Part shown: positions 48,485 through 57,285 of the stretch, piece by piece
How positions within the stretch are numbered: the first letter of the stretch is position 1
Layout of the letters: each line of letters starts with the position of its first letter
Assembly (NCBI GenBank): GCA_038209775.1
Contig: JBBQXK010000004.1
Span: 1 to 64,000, forward strand
Direction: 5' to 3'
Origin: JBBQXK01 sp038209775
GTDB taxonomy: Bacteria > Pseudomonadota > Alphaproteobacteria > Rhodobacterales > Rhodobacteraceae
DNA: 64,000 nucleotides
The notes under the pieces: generated by a model
What the model saw: the letters and a program-made list of their open reading frames with translations, nothing else
Databases searched by the model: none
Told to the model about the DNA's origin: nothing
Made by a program: the position numbers and the translations under genes

Positions 48485-50482
48485 CTACCTTGCCACCCGC
48501 CCGTGGTCCTGCACCGGCAACCGCTCGGCCCCCAGTTTCAGCGGCATCGCTGATGCGGGCATCGGATAGGATGGCACGGCAAGGTTTGGCAGGAACCCCG
48601 GCCCCGCAACCACAAGTGCAGGCCCCGCAACCCCGGCGTCCATCTGGCGGATGAGGTCGCGCGCCACGATCCGCGTCGCCTCGCCAGTGGCAAAACTGGT
48701 GCCTTGCAGCACCGCCGTCGACCCGCTGCGCCCGCCTGCGGCCATTCGCCCGGTCCGCCAGATGCCATCGTCACTGACGCAGGCATAATCGGGCACCGGG
48801 GCCGGGGCTTGTCCGGCGCTGGAGTAATCCGCAGGCATCCCGTCGGTTTGCCGGTAGCCCGCAATGGTCAGCGTGCCACCACTGCCCGCAATCGCGTTGA
48901 TCGTGTTTACCCGCCTGACAGGGCCGGTTCCGAAATTGGCCGTCACCACCCCCGTCACCGCATCGCTTACATAGGTGTCGTTCAACCGCCCAGCGGCATC
49001 ATGGGTGGCATATAGCGGGTCGTCGAAATGCGACATGAGGCCGGTGCCGGAACCGGGCGTCAGATCCTGATCCGACTGCACATAAAGGCGCGCCTCGACA
49101 GCGGTGCCGGATGCGGCGGACAGGGTGATGGTCCAGGTCCCGGACGGTGCCGCCTGTCCGCTGGCGCGCCAGGTGGGGGCGGCGCAGATGACATAGTGCA
49201 AGCGGTGGCTGGTGGCGCCGCCGGGGGTGGCGGCGTTGTGGCTCTGACGGCAGTAGATGCGCGCGATGACCTGCACTGCGCCCGCGCCTGTCCAGATCAG
49301 GTCGCACACCTGCCCCTCGGCCCCCGCCGTGCCGGGGCCTGCCGGGCCGCCCGGTGGTGACAGGGTGATCGCCAAAGGATGGACAGCACCCGCCACTGGC
49401 GCGCCCGCCATCGCACCCGCCCAGACCTCGGCATAGTTCGACGTGCGGTCTTCGGGGCTGATCCGCCAGCCGATCGACCTTGGGCGGGTCGCAGGCATCA
49501 CCTGCAGCGTGGCGGCACCCCGTTCCAGATTGTCGTTCCCGGCAGGCAGCACCATCGCCAGCGGCGGGCGGCCCGGGCGGGCTGCGTTCAGCCCCGCCAT
49601 GTATTTCTGAATGGCCATCGTGCCGTCCTTCGGCCCGGCCAGAAGCCCATAGGACAGGTTGATGACAATCGGAAAGCCGCCTTGCCCGGCCTTGTCGCCC
49701 TTGGCATAGAGGCCGTCCCAGATGGCATCGGCGGTCACCGCGATATGCCGGATCGCCCACATCACATAGAACTCCAGAAAACTGCCCGACGGCCCGATGG
49801 ATACACGCGGGGCCAGATCGACCACGATCATCGGCAGCCGGTCGCGCAAGGTGCCCGTAGCCCCGGGCGAAAACCCCGCCGCCAGATCGGCCACATGCGT
49901 GCCATGCGGGGCGTCGGTGTCGATCCAGCGCTCGGTCGCTGCGTCGGCATAATCGGCAAGCCCGGCGCGACGGTTGAACGCCGCCTCGTCCACCCCCAGC
50001 CCGGTGGTGCTGGCGGTCATATGGCCGTCGATATCCGCCTGCATCAACTCGCGCCCAAAGGGCAGGTGCGTCTGCCCCGCCCATTTGCCCCCTTGCGACC
50101 ACGCCGACAGGATGCGCGTGCCACCCCCAGGTCGACGGAACCGCTCATGCGACAGGGCAATGCCTGCGTCGATCACGCCGACGATGACGCTTTTGCGGTT
50201 CAGTTTGGCGGTCAGGCCGGCCGCCACAGCCGGACGCGGCCCGGGCGGGTTGATGCCGCCGCCGGGGGGCAGGGCGCGGGTCGGCAGGGTGATGCGGGGC
50301 AGGGGGATATCGGCAAAGGCCCCGCCGGCACCCGACTGCGGGCAGGTGCTAAAGGCACCCGACGTCCCCGCAATCTGATACTCGAACGTCTCGTACCAGT
50401 CGCCGTAGGGCGAGGCATGGGTGGCCGGATCACCCGGGTTGGCCGAAGGGTCGGCCCGCCATGGTCCCCATGTCAGGGTCAT
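48485..50482 (-). CDS. Subtilisin-like (S8 family) serine peptidase
   Basis: 665 residues. Catalytic triad: Asp-105 in VIVGVIDAGIALSHERF, His-193 in DAPHGTHVADLAAGF, oxyanion Asn in VLPAGNDNLER and Ser-596 in QGTSFATGEATRIVARD. A domain of about 250 residues sits between the Asn and the Ser, much longer than in subtilisin. There is no signal peptide, so it may be cytoplasmic or use another export route. The ATG overlaps the stop of the haloperoxidase-like gene (ATGA), so the two proteins are made together. Substrate unknown. Confidence 0.87.
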   Translation of the reverse strand: MTLTWGPWRADPSANPGDPATHASPYGDWYETFEYQIAGTSGAFSTCPQSGAGGAFADIPLPRITLPTRALPPGGGINPPGPRPAVAAGLTAKLNRKSVIVGVIDAGIALSHERFRRPGGGTRILSAWSQGGKWAGQTHLPFGRELMQADIDGHMTASTTGLGVDEAAFNRRAGLADYADAATERWIDTDAPHGTHVADLAAGFSPGATGTLRDRLPMIVVDLAPRVSIGPSGSFLEFYVMWAIRHIAVTADAIWDGLYAKGDKAGQGGFPIVINLSYGLLAGPKDGTMAIQKYMAGLNAARPGRPPLAMVLPAGNDNLERGAATLQVMPATRPRSIGWRISPEDRTSNYAEVWAGAMAGAPVAGAVHPLAITLSPPGGPAGPGTAGAEGQVCDLIWTGAGAVQVIARIYCRQSHNAATPGGATSHRLHYVICAAPTWRASGQAAPSGTWTITLSAASGTAVEARLYVQSDQDLTPGSGTGLMSHFDDPLYATHDAAGRLNDTYVSDAVTGVVTANFGTGPVRRVNTINAIAGSGGTLTIAGYRQTDGMPADYSSAGQAPAPVPDYACVSDDGIWRTGRMAAGGRSGSTAVLQGTSFATGEATRIVARDLIRQMDAGVAGPALVVAGPGFLPNLAVPSYPMPASAMPLKLGAERLPVQDHGRVAR

Positions 50483-51612
50483 GCTGCCGTCTCCGCCGCT
50501 GCCGCTGCCGGATCCTGCCATTCCGCCGCCGCCGCTTTCCACATCGCACCGATCACCCCCACCGGAGCCCCCGCCGTGCCGCTGTCCGGCGTTTGCGCGC
50601 CCGCCAGCACGTCCAGCGTGAAATCGGTCAGCGCGGTGTAGGCAGGCCCGCCAAGGCTCATCGCGTCACCCACAGGTGCGACCACCAGCGGCCCCCCCGA
50701 CAGCGCCATCCCGTGCGCCACCCGCCAGACCGCATCGCCGATCCGGCACCCGACCAGCGCACCCGCCAGCGAATCGACCGGGAAATGCACGCCCGCCACG
50801 GTGCGGTTGGTGGCGATCCGGTGGGCAATCTGGAACGGCAGGCTGCGCAGCCCGTCCGCTGGATAGGCGCTGCCACGGGCCAGCCGGTCCAGCACGGTGG
50901 CCGCCGTGAACGCCTCCATCGCGTGGCCCGAGGGGAACGCCGAATGGTCGGGCGTCTGCACCACCGGATGCACCATCGGTGACAGGTCGATAGGCCGCAG
51001 CGACCGGCACCAGTGCTTGAACGGCATCTCGACATGCACCGCCAGCCGGATCACTGCGCCCAACAGTTCCAGCGTGTTGCGCCGCCGCGTGTCGTTCAGC
51101 ATGCCGACAAGGCCGAAGAACGACAGCATGTCGTCGATCTGCACGTCGATCTCGCCGATCCGGTCGGCGCGCAGGTCGGCATAGCTGCGCACGAACACCA
51201 TCTGCGCCTGAAAGAACGCGCGCGAAGGTGCGGCCAGACTGACCGACGGCACCCCGCCGACCGACAGCATCGCCCCACCGGCCGACTGCGCGACCGAAAA
51301 CGTCTGCGCCAAAAGCGAATCCACGAGGTTGCCCCGCGTCTCGGCGGTCAGATAGCGGGTGTCGCCGTCATCTGCCGTGCCCATCCGGGTCGGGGAGGTT
51401 GCCAGATGCGTCTGCCCGTTCCACGCGAACCCCAGCCCGTCATGCACTGCCGCCAAGGCATCGCTCAGGCCCGCCGATGATTCGCCGCCCGCGTGATCGG
51501 TGGCCTGCCCGCGACCCTGACCCCGCCCCTGACCCCTTCCTTGACCCCGGCCCTGCCCGCGCCCTTGCCCGCGGCCCTGCCCGCGCCCCTGTCCACGTCC
51601 GTATTGTGCCAT
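50479..51612 (-). CDS. Vanadium haloperoxidase/PAP2-superfamily protein with GRGQ repeats
   Basis: 377 residues. The vanadate/phosphate site is complete: Lys-199 to Arg-206 in KHWCRSLRP (K-x6-RP), PSGHAMEAF and NRTVAGVHFPVD ((S/N)R-x5-H-x3-D). Residues 5-36 are eight perfect GRGQ tetrapeptides, encoded by a 12-base tandem repeat. No signal peptide and few hydrophobic helices, so it looks like the soluble haloperoxidase branch rather than a membrane PAP2 phosphatase. Start at 51612 has GGGGA upstream. Coupled to the S8 peptidase gene and divergent from a SARP-type regulator. Confidence 0.82.
   Translation of the reverse strand: MAQYGRGQGRGQGRGQGRGQGRGQGRGQGRGQGRGQATDHAGGESSAGLSDALAAVHDGLGFAWNGQTHLATSPTRMGTADDGDTRYLTAETRGNLVDSLLAQTFSVAQSAGGAMLSVGGVPSVSLAAPSRAFFQAQMVFVRSYADLRADRIGEIDVQIDDMLSFFGLVGMLNDTRRRNTLELLGAVIRLAVHVEMPFKHWCRSLRPIDLSPMVHPVVQTPDHSAFPSGHAMEAFTAATVLDRLARGSAYPADGLRSLPFQIAHRIATNRTVAGVHFPVDSLAGALVGCRIGDAVWRVAHGMALSGGPLVVAPVGDAMSLGGPAYTALTDFTLDVLAGAQTPDSGTAGAPVGVIGAMWKAAAAEWQDPAAAAAETAA
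51505..51600 (-). repeat. 12-bp tandem repeat encoding eight GRGQ units
   Basis: Eight in-frame copies of a 12-base unit with silent variation encode Gly-Arg-Gly-Gln eight times near the haloperoxidase N-terminus. The array could change length by slippage without shifting the frame. Confidence 0.85.
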
Positions 51613-51807
51613 CGCGAAATTCCCCGGTTTGCCAGCCCCGAACGTCCGCCGCAAAGCCGGCAACGGTCAAGCAAATGGCATTAGACCCATCAGACTTGAT
51701 GATTTTTTGACGTTAGGGCAACTCTGACGACAATTTCGGTTAGGACACCCGCCCGAGTTGTGGTGTCATTGCGCCCGTAGAAAAACCGAATCCCAGGGTC
51801 TATCCCC
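51613..51807. promoter_or_regulatory. Divergent control region, haloperoxidase operon and SARP gene
   Basis: 195 bases, A+T-richer than its surroundings, with a CATCA-N4-TGATG inverted repeat (51688-51701) followed by T6, and TTGACG at 51707. GTTAGG occurs at 51712 and 51739. No clear 11-bp array is present. Confidence 0.45.
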
Positions 51808-53451
51808 GTGACAATGACGCAGGATGCGCAACCGGCGGAATTGAAGGTCGTCCTTTCGGGGCGGTTTGCGGTGACTTCACGTGATCTGGGCAGCCTTACC
51901 CCTATCGGTGCCAAATCACAGGCGTTGATCGCCCTTCTTGCCACCAGCCCCGACCGTACCCGCACCCGCCGCTGGCTGGCCGAAAAACTGTGGAGCGACC
52001 GGGGCGCCGAACAGGCCAGCGGCAGCCTGCGCCAGGCGCTGACCGACATCCGCGCGGCACTCGGGTGCCACAGCGGCCTCTTGGGGGCGGACCGCCAGAA
52101 GGTCTGGCTCGATCAGGCCCGCGTGGCAGTCGAGGTGACCGAGGCCCCCAACCCTGAGTTCCTTGAGGGGATCGACGTGCGCGACCCCGAGTTCGGCATC
52201 TGGCTGCGGCTGGAACGGCTGCACCGACAGACGCCGCGCGCGCCCTATCCGGCGGGGCTGGCCGACGCCGCCAGCCACTTTACCCCCGCCCTGCGCCGCC
52301 CCCCCGCCGCGCGCCCGATGGTCATCATGCTGCGGTCACAGCCCGCGTCCGACGCGTTGGCGTTGCTTGAGGATCTGTTGATCGACTGCGTATCCCTCAG
52401 CCTGCGTGAGGCGTTGGGATTGCACGTCCACGCCCGCCGCCCGACACACTTGCCGCCGCGCTGGATCGAGGTATCGGTGCAGGCGTTCGTCACCGGCACC
52501 GGCAAGCGCGGCCTGCGCGTGCGCGCGTCCGAGGGTGAGACGGGGCGGATGCTGTGGTCGGGCGGTTCGGCCCCCTTGCCGGCCTCAGGCCCCATCGCGG
52601 ACGATCTGGAAACCATCCTTTTCGCCAATCAGGTGGTCGAGGCTTTGGGTGACGCGCTGACCCTGTCACCATCGGCGGCGGTTCAGAACGACGCCCTCGC
52701 GGTGCAGCGGCTGGCGATGCGCAAGATGTGGACGATGCAGCCCGGTCGCATGGCCGAGGCCGAGGATCTCTTTGCCCTTGCCGACCAGATGGAACCGCGC
52801 GGCGTCATCAAGGCGTGGCAGGCACAACTGCGCGTGTTCCGCATGATCGAACGCCACGACGGCACCGACCCCGCGATGCGCGAAGAGGCGATGGAACTGT
52901 GCCATCAGGCGATGGAGCGTGAACCGAACAATTCGATGGTGCTGGCGGTGGTGGCCTATGCCCGCAACGCGCTGGACCGCGATCCCCTGGCCAGTGTCGA
53001 ACTGGCCAAGCGCAGCGTGCGGATCAATCCGGTCAATCCGGTGGCCTGGGACAGCCTGTCGATTGCGAAACTGTACTCGGGTCATCTGGCCGAAGCGCAC
53101 GAGATTGCGCAGCGCGTCCAGAAGATGGGCGCGATGCGGCCCAACCGGTTCTGGTGGGACATGGGGCTGTGTGTGACGGCGGCGATGACCGGCAACGAAT
53201 CGCTGGCGATGCAGATGGCGCGGTCAGCCTCGGCGCAGGCCCCCGATTTCCGCGCGGCGCTGCGTTACATCGTGGCGCTGTCGGCGGGGCGCAACGCGCC
53301 CGAGGCGGCACTGGCCGCCGCCGAACGCCTGCGCCAGCTTGAACCCAACTTTACCTTTGACGCGATGGCGCATGATCCCGCCTATCCCGTCGGTGCCCTG
53401 CGCCGCAGTGGATTGCTGCGCAGCGACCGCATCCGCGCCATCGGTCCTTGA
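51808..53451 (+). CDS. SARP-type winged-helix regulator with TPR-like C-terminal half
   Basis: 547 residues. Residues about 10-100 form an OmpR/SARP-like winged helix (LVLSGRFAV-like start KVVLSGRFAVTSRDLG, KSQALIALLATSPDRTRTRR, WLAEKLWSDRGAEQASGSLR QALTDIRAALG split here). A middle domain (about 160-290) resembles the adenylate-cyclase-associated regulators' linker, and the C-terminus has TPR-like helices (AMEREPNNSMVLAVVAYARN, SVRINPVNPVAWDSLSIAKL). GTG 51808 is used; ATG 51814 is possible. Divergent from the haloperoxidase-peptidase pair, which it probably controls. Confidence 0.75.
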   Translation: MTMTQDAQPAELKVVLSGRFAVTSRDLGSLTPIGAKSQALIALLATSPDRTRTRRWLAEKLWSDRGAEQASGSLRQALTDIRAALGCHSGLLGADRQKVWLDQARVAVEVTEAPNPEFLEGIDVRDPEFGIWLRLERLHRQTPRAPYPAGLADAASHFTPALRRPPAARPMVIMLRSQPASDALALLEDLLIDCVSLSLREALGLHVHARRPTHLPPRWIEVSVQAFVTGTGKRGLRVRASEGETGRMLWSGGSAPLPASGPIADDLETILFANQVVEALGDALTLSPSAAVQNDALAVQRLAMRKMWTMQPGRMAEAEDLFALADQMEPRGVIKAWQAQLRVFRMIERHDGTDPAMREEAMELCHQAMEREPNNSMVLAVVAYARNALDRDPLASVELAKRSVRINPVNPVAWDSLSIAKLYSGHLAEAHEIAQRVQKMGAMRPNRFWWDMGLCVTAAMTGNESLAMQMARSASAQAPDFRAALRYIVALSAGRNAPEAALAAAERLRQLEPNFTFDAMAHDPAYPVGALRRSGLLRSDRIRAIGP

Positions 53452-53461
53452 TGCCACGCCG

Positions 53462-54160
53462 ATGCCGCACCTGACCCTGATCGGCTTTGATGCCGATGAC
53501 ACGCTTTGGCATAACGAGGCGTTCTTTCGCCTGACGCAAGGTCGGTTCACCGAACTTCTGGCCGACCACGCCGCGCCCGACCACCTGCAAGACCGCCTTC
53601 TGGCCGCCGAACGGCGCAACCTTGGCACCTACGGTTTTGGCGTCAAAGGGTTTGTGCTGTCGATGATCGAAACCGCCATCGAGGTGACCGATGCCCGCGT
53701 GCCCGCAACCGTGATTGCCGAGATCATCGCGGCGGGGCATGACATGCTGGCGCATCCGATCGAATTGTTGCCCCATGCAGCGCAGGCCGTGGCGCATGCG
53801 GCAGAGCGGCACCGCGTCGTGCTGATCACCAAGGGCGACCTTCTGGATCAGGAGCGCAAGCTGGCGCAGTCAGGCCTTGGCGACGCCTTTCACGCGGTCG
53901 AGATCGTGTCGCACAAGACGGAAGCCGTCTATGCCCGGCTGTTCGCGCGGCATGGGGCGGCGCCCGAATCATCCATGATGGTGGGCAACTCGCTGAAATC
54001 CGATGTGCTGCCGGTGATCGCGGCGGGCGGCTACGGGGTGCATGTACCGCAGGATCTGACCTGGGCGCTGGAACACGCCGACCCGCCCACGGGCCATGCG
54101 CGATTTGCCGCCCTGCCCGATCTGGGGGCCTTGGCGGAACATTTGCAGACCTTCGACTAG
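53462..54160 (+). CDS. HAD-superfamily hydrolase
   Basis: 232 residues of haloacid-dehalogenase-like phosphatase. Motif I is IGFDADDTLWHNE (nucleophile and acid Asp), motif II Thr in VVLITKGD, motif III Lys near SHKTE and motif IV GNSLKSDVLP. Helical cap between motifs I and II. Substrate unknown; phosphoglycolate- or nucleotide-type phosphatases are possible. Starts 10 bases after the SARP gene and could be co-transcribed. Confidence 0.88.
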   Translation: MPHLTLIGFDADDTLWHNEAFFRLTQGRFTELLADHAAPDHLQDRLLAAERRNLGTYGFGVKGFVLSMIETAIEVTDARVPATVIAEIIAAGHDMLAHPIELLPHAAQAVAHAAERHRVVLITKGDLLDQERKLAQSGLGDAFHAVEIVSHKTEAVYARLFARHGAAPESSMMVGNSLKSDVLPVIAAGGYGVHVPQDLTWALEHADPPTGHARFAALPDLGALAEHLQTFD

Positions 54161-54357
54161 GGTTGGTGTCGCGCACGAAAACAGCCCCCAGATATTCCGC
54201 TGCGGCGATAAGGCCACACCCGGGCATTTAGCAAAGGCATTGAAAATCAGACGTTTTCCGGTGGAAACCCCTGTGCTAGCGTCCGCCTTGGCAGAAAGTC
54301 CGCGACCCCAAATAACAAAACCGGGGCACGGCAATACAGGCAGAAGGAACCAGCGAC

Positions 54358-56139
54358 GTGGCAACGCTCCGGGGGCAATTCGCCCGCATTTTCCTATTTT
54401 TGTTCATCGCCACGGCCTTTGCGGCACTGTCTGCGATGCCTTCCCGCGCTGCACCCTTTGCCGCGCATGTGATGGACGCGCGCACCGGCGAGACGCTGTA
54501 TGCCAAGAACGCCGACGCCCGCCTGCACCCCGCGTCGCTGACCAAGATGCTGACCCTCTACATCGCGTTCGACGCCATCCAGCGCGGCGAGATTTCGCTG
54601 GATACGATGGTGACGGTGTCCAAGAACGCCGCCTCCAAGCCGCCCTCTCGTCTGGGTCTGAAGGCCGGCCAGCGCATTGCGCTGCGCCACCTGATCCGCG
54701 CGGCGGCGATCAAGTCGGCCAATGATGCGGCCTCGGCCATCGGTGATGCGCTGTCGGGGTCCGAAGACAAGTTTGCCAAACGGATGAACCGCACGGCGAA
54801 ATCGCTGGGCATGACGAACTCCACCTTCAAGAACGCGAACGGCCTTACCGCGCCGGGCCATCTGTCGACGGCGCGCGACATGTCCACCCTCGGGCGGCGG
54901 CTGTTCTATGATTTCCCCCAGTATTACAACATCTTCTCGCGGCGTGAAACGGATGCGGGCGTAGCTGACGTGCTGAATACCAACCGCCGCTTCCTTGACA
55001 GCTACAAGGGTGCCGACGGGATCAAGACGGGCTACACCGTGCCCGCCGGGTTCAACCTGACAGCCAGTGCGGAACGCGGCAACGTGCGCATCATCGCCAC
55101 CGTGTTCGGCGGCACCTCGACGGCCGCGCGGAATGCCAAGGTGGCCGAGTTGCTGGACCTTGGGTTCTCCAAGGCCCCCGCCGATGCCCGCACCCGCAAG
55201 CCCTCGCCGGTGGACCTGCCCGCCGATGACCCGTCTGCCCTGGTGGCCGAAGCGCCGGTTGACGGTGACGCCGCGGGCGCGGGCAAGACGCTGCGCCTTG
55301 TCACCAGTATGACCAAATCACCCCGCCCGCGCGCGCGGCCCGATGCATCGGCGGTTGCTGTGGCTCTGTCCACCCCAGCCCCCGCCGATCCCGCCGCCGC
55401 CGCCGAGGCTGTGGTTCTGTCGCTTCAGGACAGCATCAACAACGCCGTCGCCGCCGCTGCCGAAGCCGAGCCCTTGCCCTTTGCCGTGGTTGGCGCTGAT
55501 GGCCAGCCCATCCCACCCGAAGCAGCGCCCCCCGTGGAACTGGCGGTCAACGAGGCCGACGCCATGGTCGCCGACCCCGCCAAAGACGCACTGGCCAAAG
55601 CCCTGCCCGTCCCCGACCCTGCCGCCGACCCGGTTGAAGAACCGTCGATTGCCATGGCCTTGGTCCAGCCCGACGCGCCGTTGCCGTTTGGCGTGGCCGA
55701 TCCCGCTGACGAAGCCGCACTTGGGGTGACGCGCAGCATCGTCCTTCCGGCGGAAATGTTCGCAGACGAAACTGCGGAACTGACGCCCACCCAGCCCGAA
55801 CAACTGGCCATGGTCGCCCCCCAGCCCATCCTGCGCCCCCTGCCAGAGGCCGACGCAACCGCCGCGGCCGACCCCGAGGTTGTCGTGCGGATGTCCACCT
55901 CGGGTGGCCGCAACTGGGGCGTTGTTCTGGGCCAGCACGCATCACGCGCACAGGCGCAGCGGGTGCTGATGAAGACCGGCCTTTCCGAAAGTACTGCCCT
56001 CGGTCAGGGACTGCGCAAGGTCGTGGCACGCGGTGGCGGGTATGAGGCGACGGTGCTGGGCCTGACGCAAGACGAGGCCGACCTTGCCTGCCGCCGCCTG
56101 CAGGCACGGGCGCAGGACTGCATCACCATCGGGCCGTAA
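54358..56139 (+). CDS. D-alanyl-D-alanine carboxypeptidase with C-terminal SPOR-like domain
   Basis: 593 residues from GTG 54358 (AAGGAACC upstream). A signal/anchor (ARIFLFLFIATAFAALSAM) is followed by the serine peptidase S11 domain: SxxK Ser-60/Lys-63 in HPASLTKML, SxN Ser-120 in IKSANDAAS and KTG 223-225 in DGIKTGYT. Then a long Ala/Pro-rich linker (about 300-500) and a C-terminal SPOR-like domain (residues about 510-593) that would bind denuded glycan at division sites. Trims peptidoglycan pentapeptides in the periplasm (DacA/PBP5 type). Single gene. Confidence 0.92.
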   Translation: MATLRGQFARIFLFLFIATAFAALSAMPSRAAPFAAHVMDARTGETLYAKNADARLHPASLTKMLTLYIAFDAIQRGEISLDTMVTVSKNAASKPPSRLGLKAGQRIALRHLIRAAAIKSANDAASAIGDALSGSEDKFAKRMNRTAKSLGMTNSTFKNANGLTAPGHLSTARDMSTLGRRLFYDFPQYYNIFSRRETDAGVADVLNTNRRFLDSYKGADGIKTGYTVPAGFNLTASAERGNVRIIATVFGGTSTAARNAKVAELLDLGFSKAPADARTRKPSPVDLPADDPSALVAEAPVDGDAAGAGKTLRLVTSMTKSPRPRARPDASAVAVALSTPAPADPAAAAEAVVLSLQDSINNAVAAAAEAEPLPFAVVGADGQPIPPEAAPPVELAVNEADAMVADPAKDALAKALPVPDPAADPVEEPSIAMALVQPDAPLPFGVADPADEAALGVTRSIVLPAEMFADETAELTPTQPEQLAMVAPQPILRPLPEADATAAADPEVVVRMSTSGGRNWGVVLGQHASRAQAQRVLMKTGLSESTALGQGLRKVVARGGGYEATVLGLTQDEADLACRRLQARAQDCITIGP

Positions 56140-56142
56140 CCG

Positions 56143-57285
56143 CTACACCGGCAGGGGATAAATCCGCCGCGCATTCCCGTCCGCGATCAGGCCCACGATT
56201 TCATCGGCATCGGACGCATCGCAGAAATCATCCGCGATCCAGCGGTCCAGCACCCGCGATATCGACCGGCGGAACTGGAACGCGCCCAGCCAGAACAGCT
56301 CGGGCAGGCCAAAGGCATCCGACGAATACAGCATCTTGCTGAACTTCCCCATCTCCAGCGCCTCGGCCAGTATCGCCTCGGCCTGAGGGGCCGCGAAGTT
56401 GAGCGTAAAGCCCACATCGTAATACACATTCCGAAACACCTCGGACAACCAGCAGCATTCGCGCATGAACGGAAAGCTGTGCAGCAATGTCACCGGCACG
56501 TCCCAGTCGTCCATCGCGGCGATAAAGGGCGTGAAATGCGTCGGATCACAGGCGTGCATCAGGATGTCCGGGTCGCCCACCCCCACGTGCACCTGCAACG
56601 GAAACCGCCGCTCGCGGCAGACCTCTCCGGCGGTCCACAACAGATGCCGGATCACCACCGCATCCGCCAGCCGCCAGTTGCCGCTGACAGACGCCGCCGC
56701 CATCCACCGCCCCGCCGCCTGCGCCACCTCGGCTGCCGCGGGCCGGGCATAGTCGATCACAAAGGTCGTCCGATACGCCACGATGGTCTTGAGCCCCACC
56801 GCCCCTGCCGCCCGCTGCCGCAACACCCGGTCGAACGTCGCGGCAAAGTCATCCGCCGCCACGCCGCCCTGTGCAATCTCCTCGGCCAAGGCCTCGATCC
56901 GCACCACTTCATACCCCGGCACGCCCGCTACTGCCGCCATCCCCGGCACGTCCAGAATCATCCCCGCCCGGTGCCCGGTATCGATCACCATCGCCGACAG
57001 CCCACAGCCGCGCAGGAAGCGGTGGTTCACCTCGTCCGCCCCCAACGCCTGCCGCCGCGCCACATACTCCTGCCCCGACACGCCCTTGGGCAGGTCCAGA
57101 ACCGGCGCACAGAACCGCCGGATGGCCAGACCCACGGGTTTCTGAAACTCGGTCGTCCCCTCGGGCGGGGGCCGGAAGCTTTCCGAAATCAGCCGCTGAA
57201 AGCCCACAAAGTCCAGATCCCCCGCCGTTACCCCATGGCAATGGTGGTCGATCAGCGGAATGGTTGCCGCCAGATCAATAGGCAT
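56143..57285 (-). CDS. Amidohydrolase family protein, FluG N-terminal-domain-like
   Basis: A 380-residue TIM-barrel hydrolase of the amidohydrolase-2 type. N-terminal metal motif LIDHHCHGVTAGDL, a middle Lys in VGLKTIVAYRT, FPLQVHVGVGDPDI with His, LLHSFPFMRECCWLSEVF with His, and SSDAFGLPELFWLGA with the final Asp. It closely parallels the N-terminal half of fungal FluG. The ATG overlaps the upstream glutamine-synthetase-like gene by 11 bases, so both are made together. Likely hydrolyses a gamma-glutamyl or other amide; reaction unproven. Confidence 0.82.
   Translation of the reverse strand: MPIDLAATIPLIDHHCHGVTAGDLDFVGFQRLISESFRPPPEGTTEFQKPVGLAIRRFCAPVLDLPKGVSGQEYVARRQALGADEVNHRFLRGCGLSAMVIDTGHRAGMILDVPGMAAVAGVPGYEVVRIEALAEEIAQGGVAADDFAATFDRVLRQRAAGAVGLKTIVAYRTTFVIDYARPAAAEVAQAAGRWMAAASVSGNWRLADAVVIRHLLWTAGEVCRERRFPLQVHVGVGDPDILMHACDPTHFTPFIAAMDDWDVPVTLLHSFPFMRECCWLSEVFRNVYYDVGFTLNFAAPQAEAILAEALEMGKFSKMLYSSDAFGLPELFWLGAFQFRRSISRVLDRWIADDFCDASDADEIVGLIADGNARRIYPLPV

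Noticed and set aside
51505..51600. Short regular repeat considered as a CRISPR-like array
   Set aside because: The unit is 12 bases without spacers and is in frame within the haloperoxidase gene.
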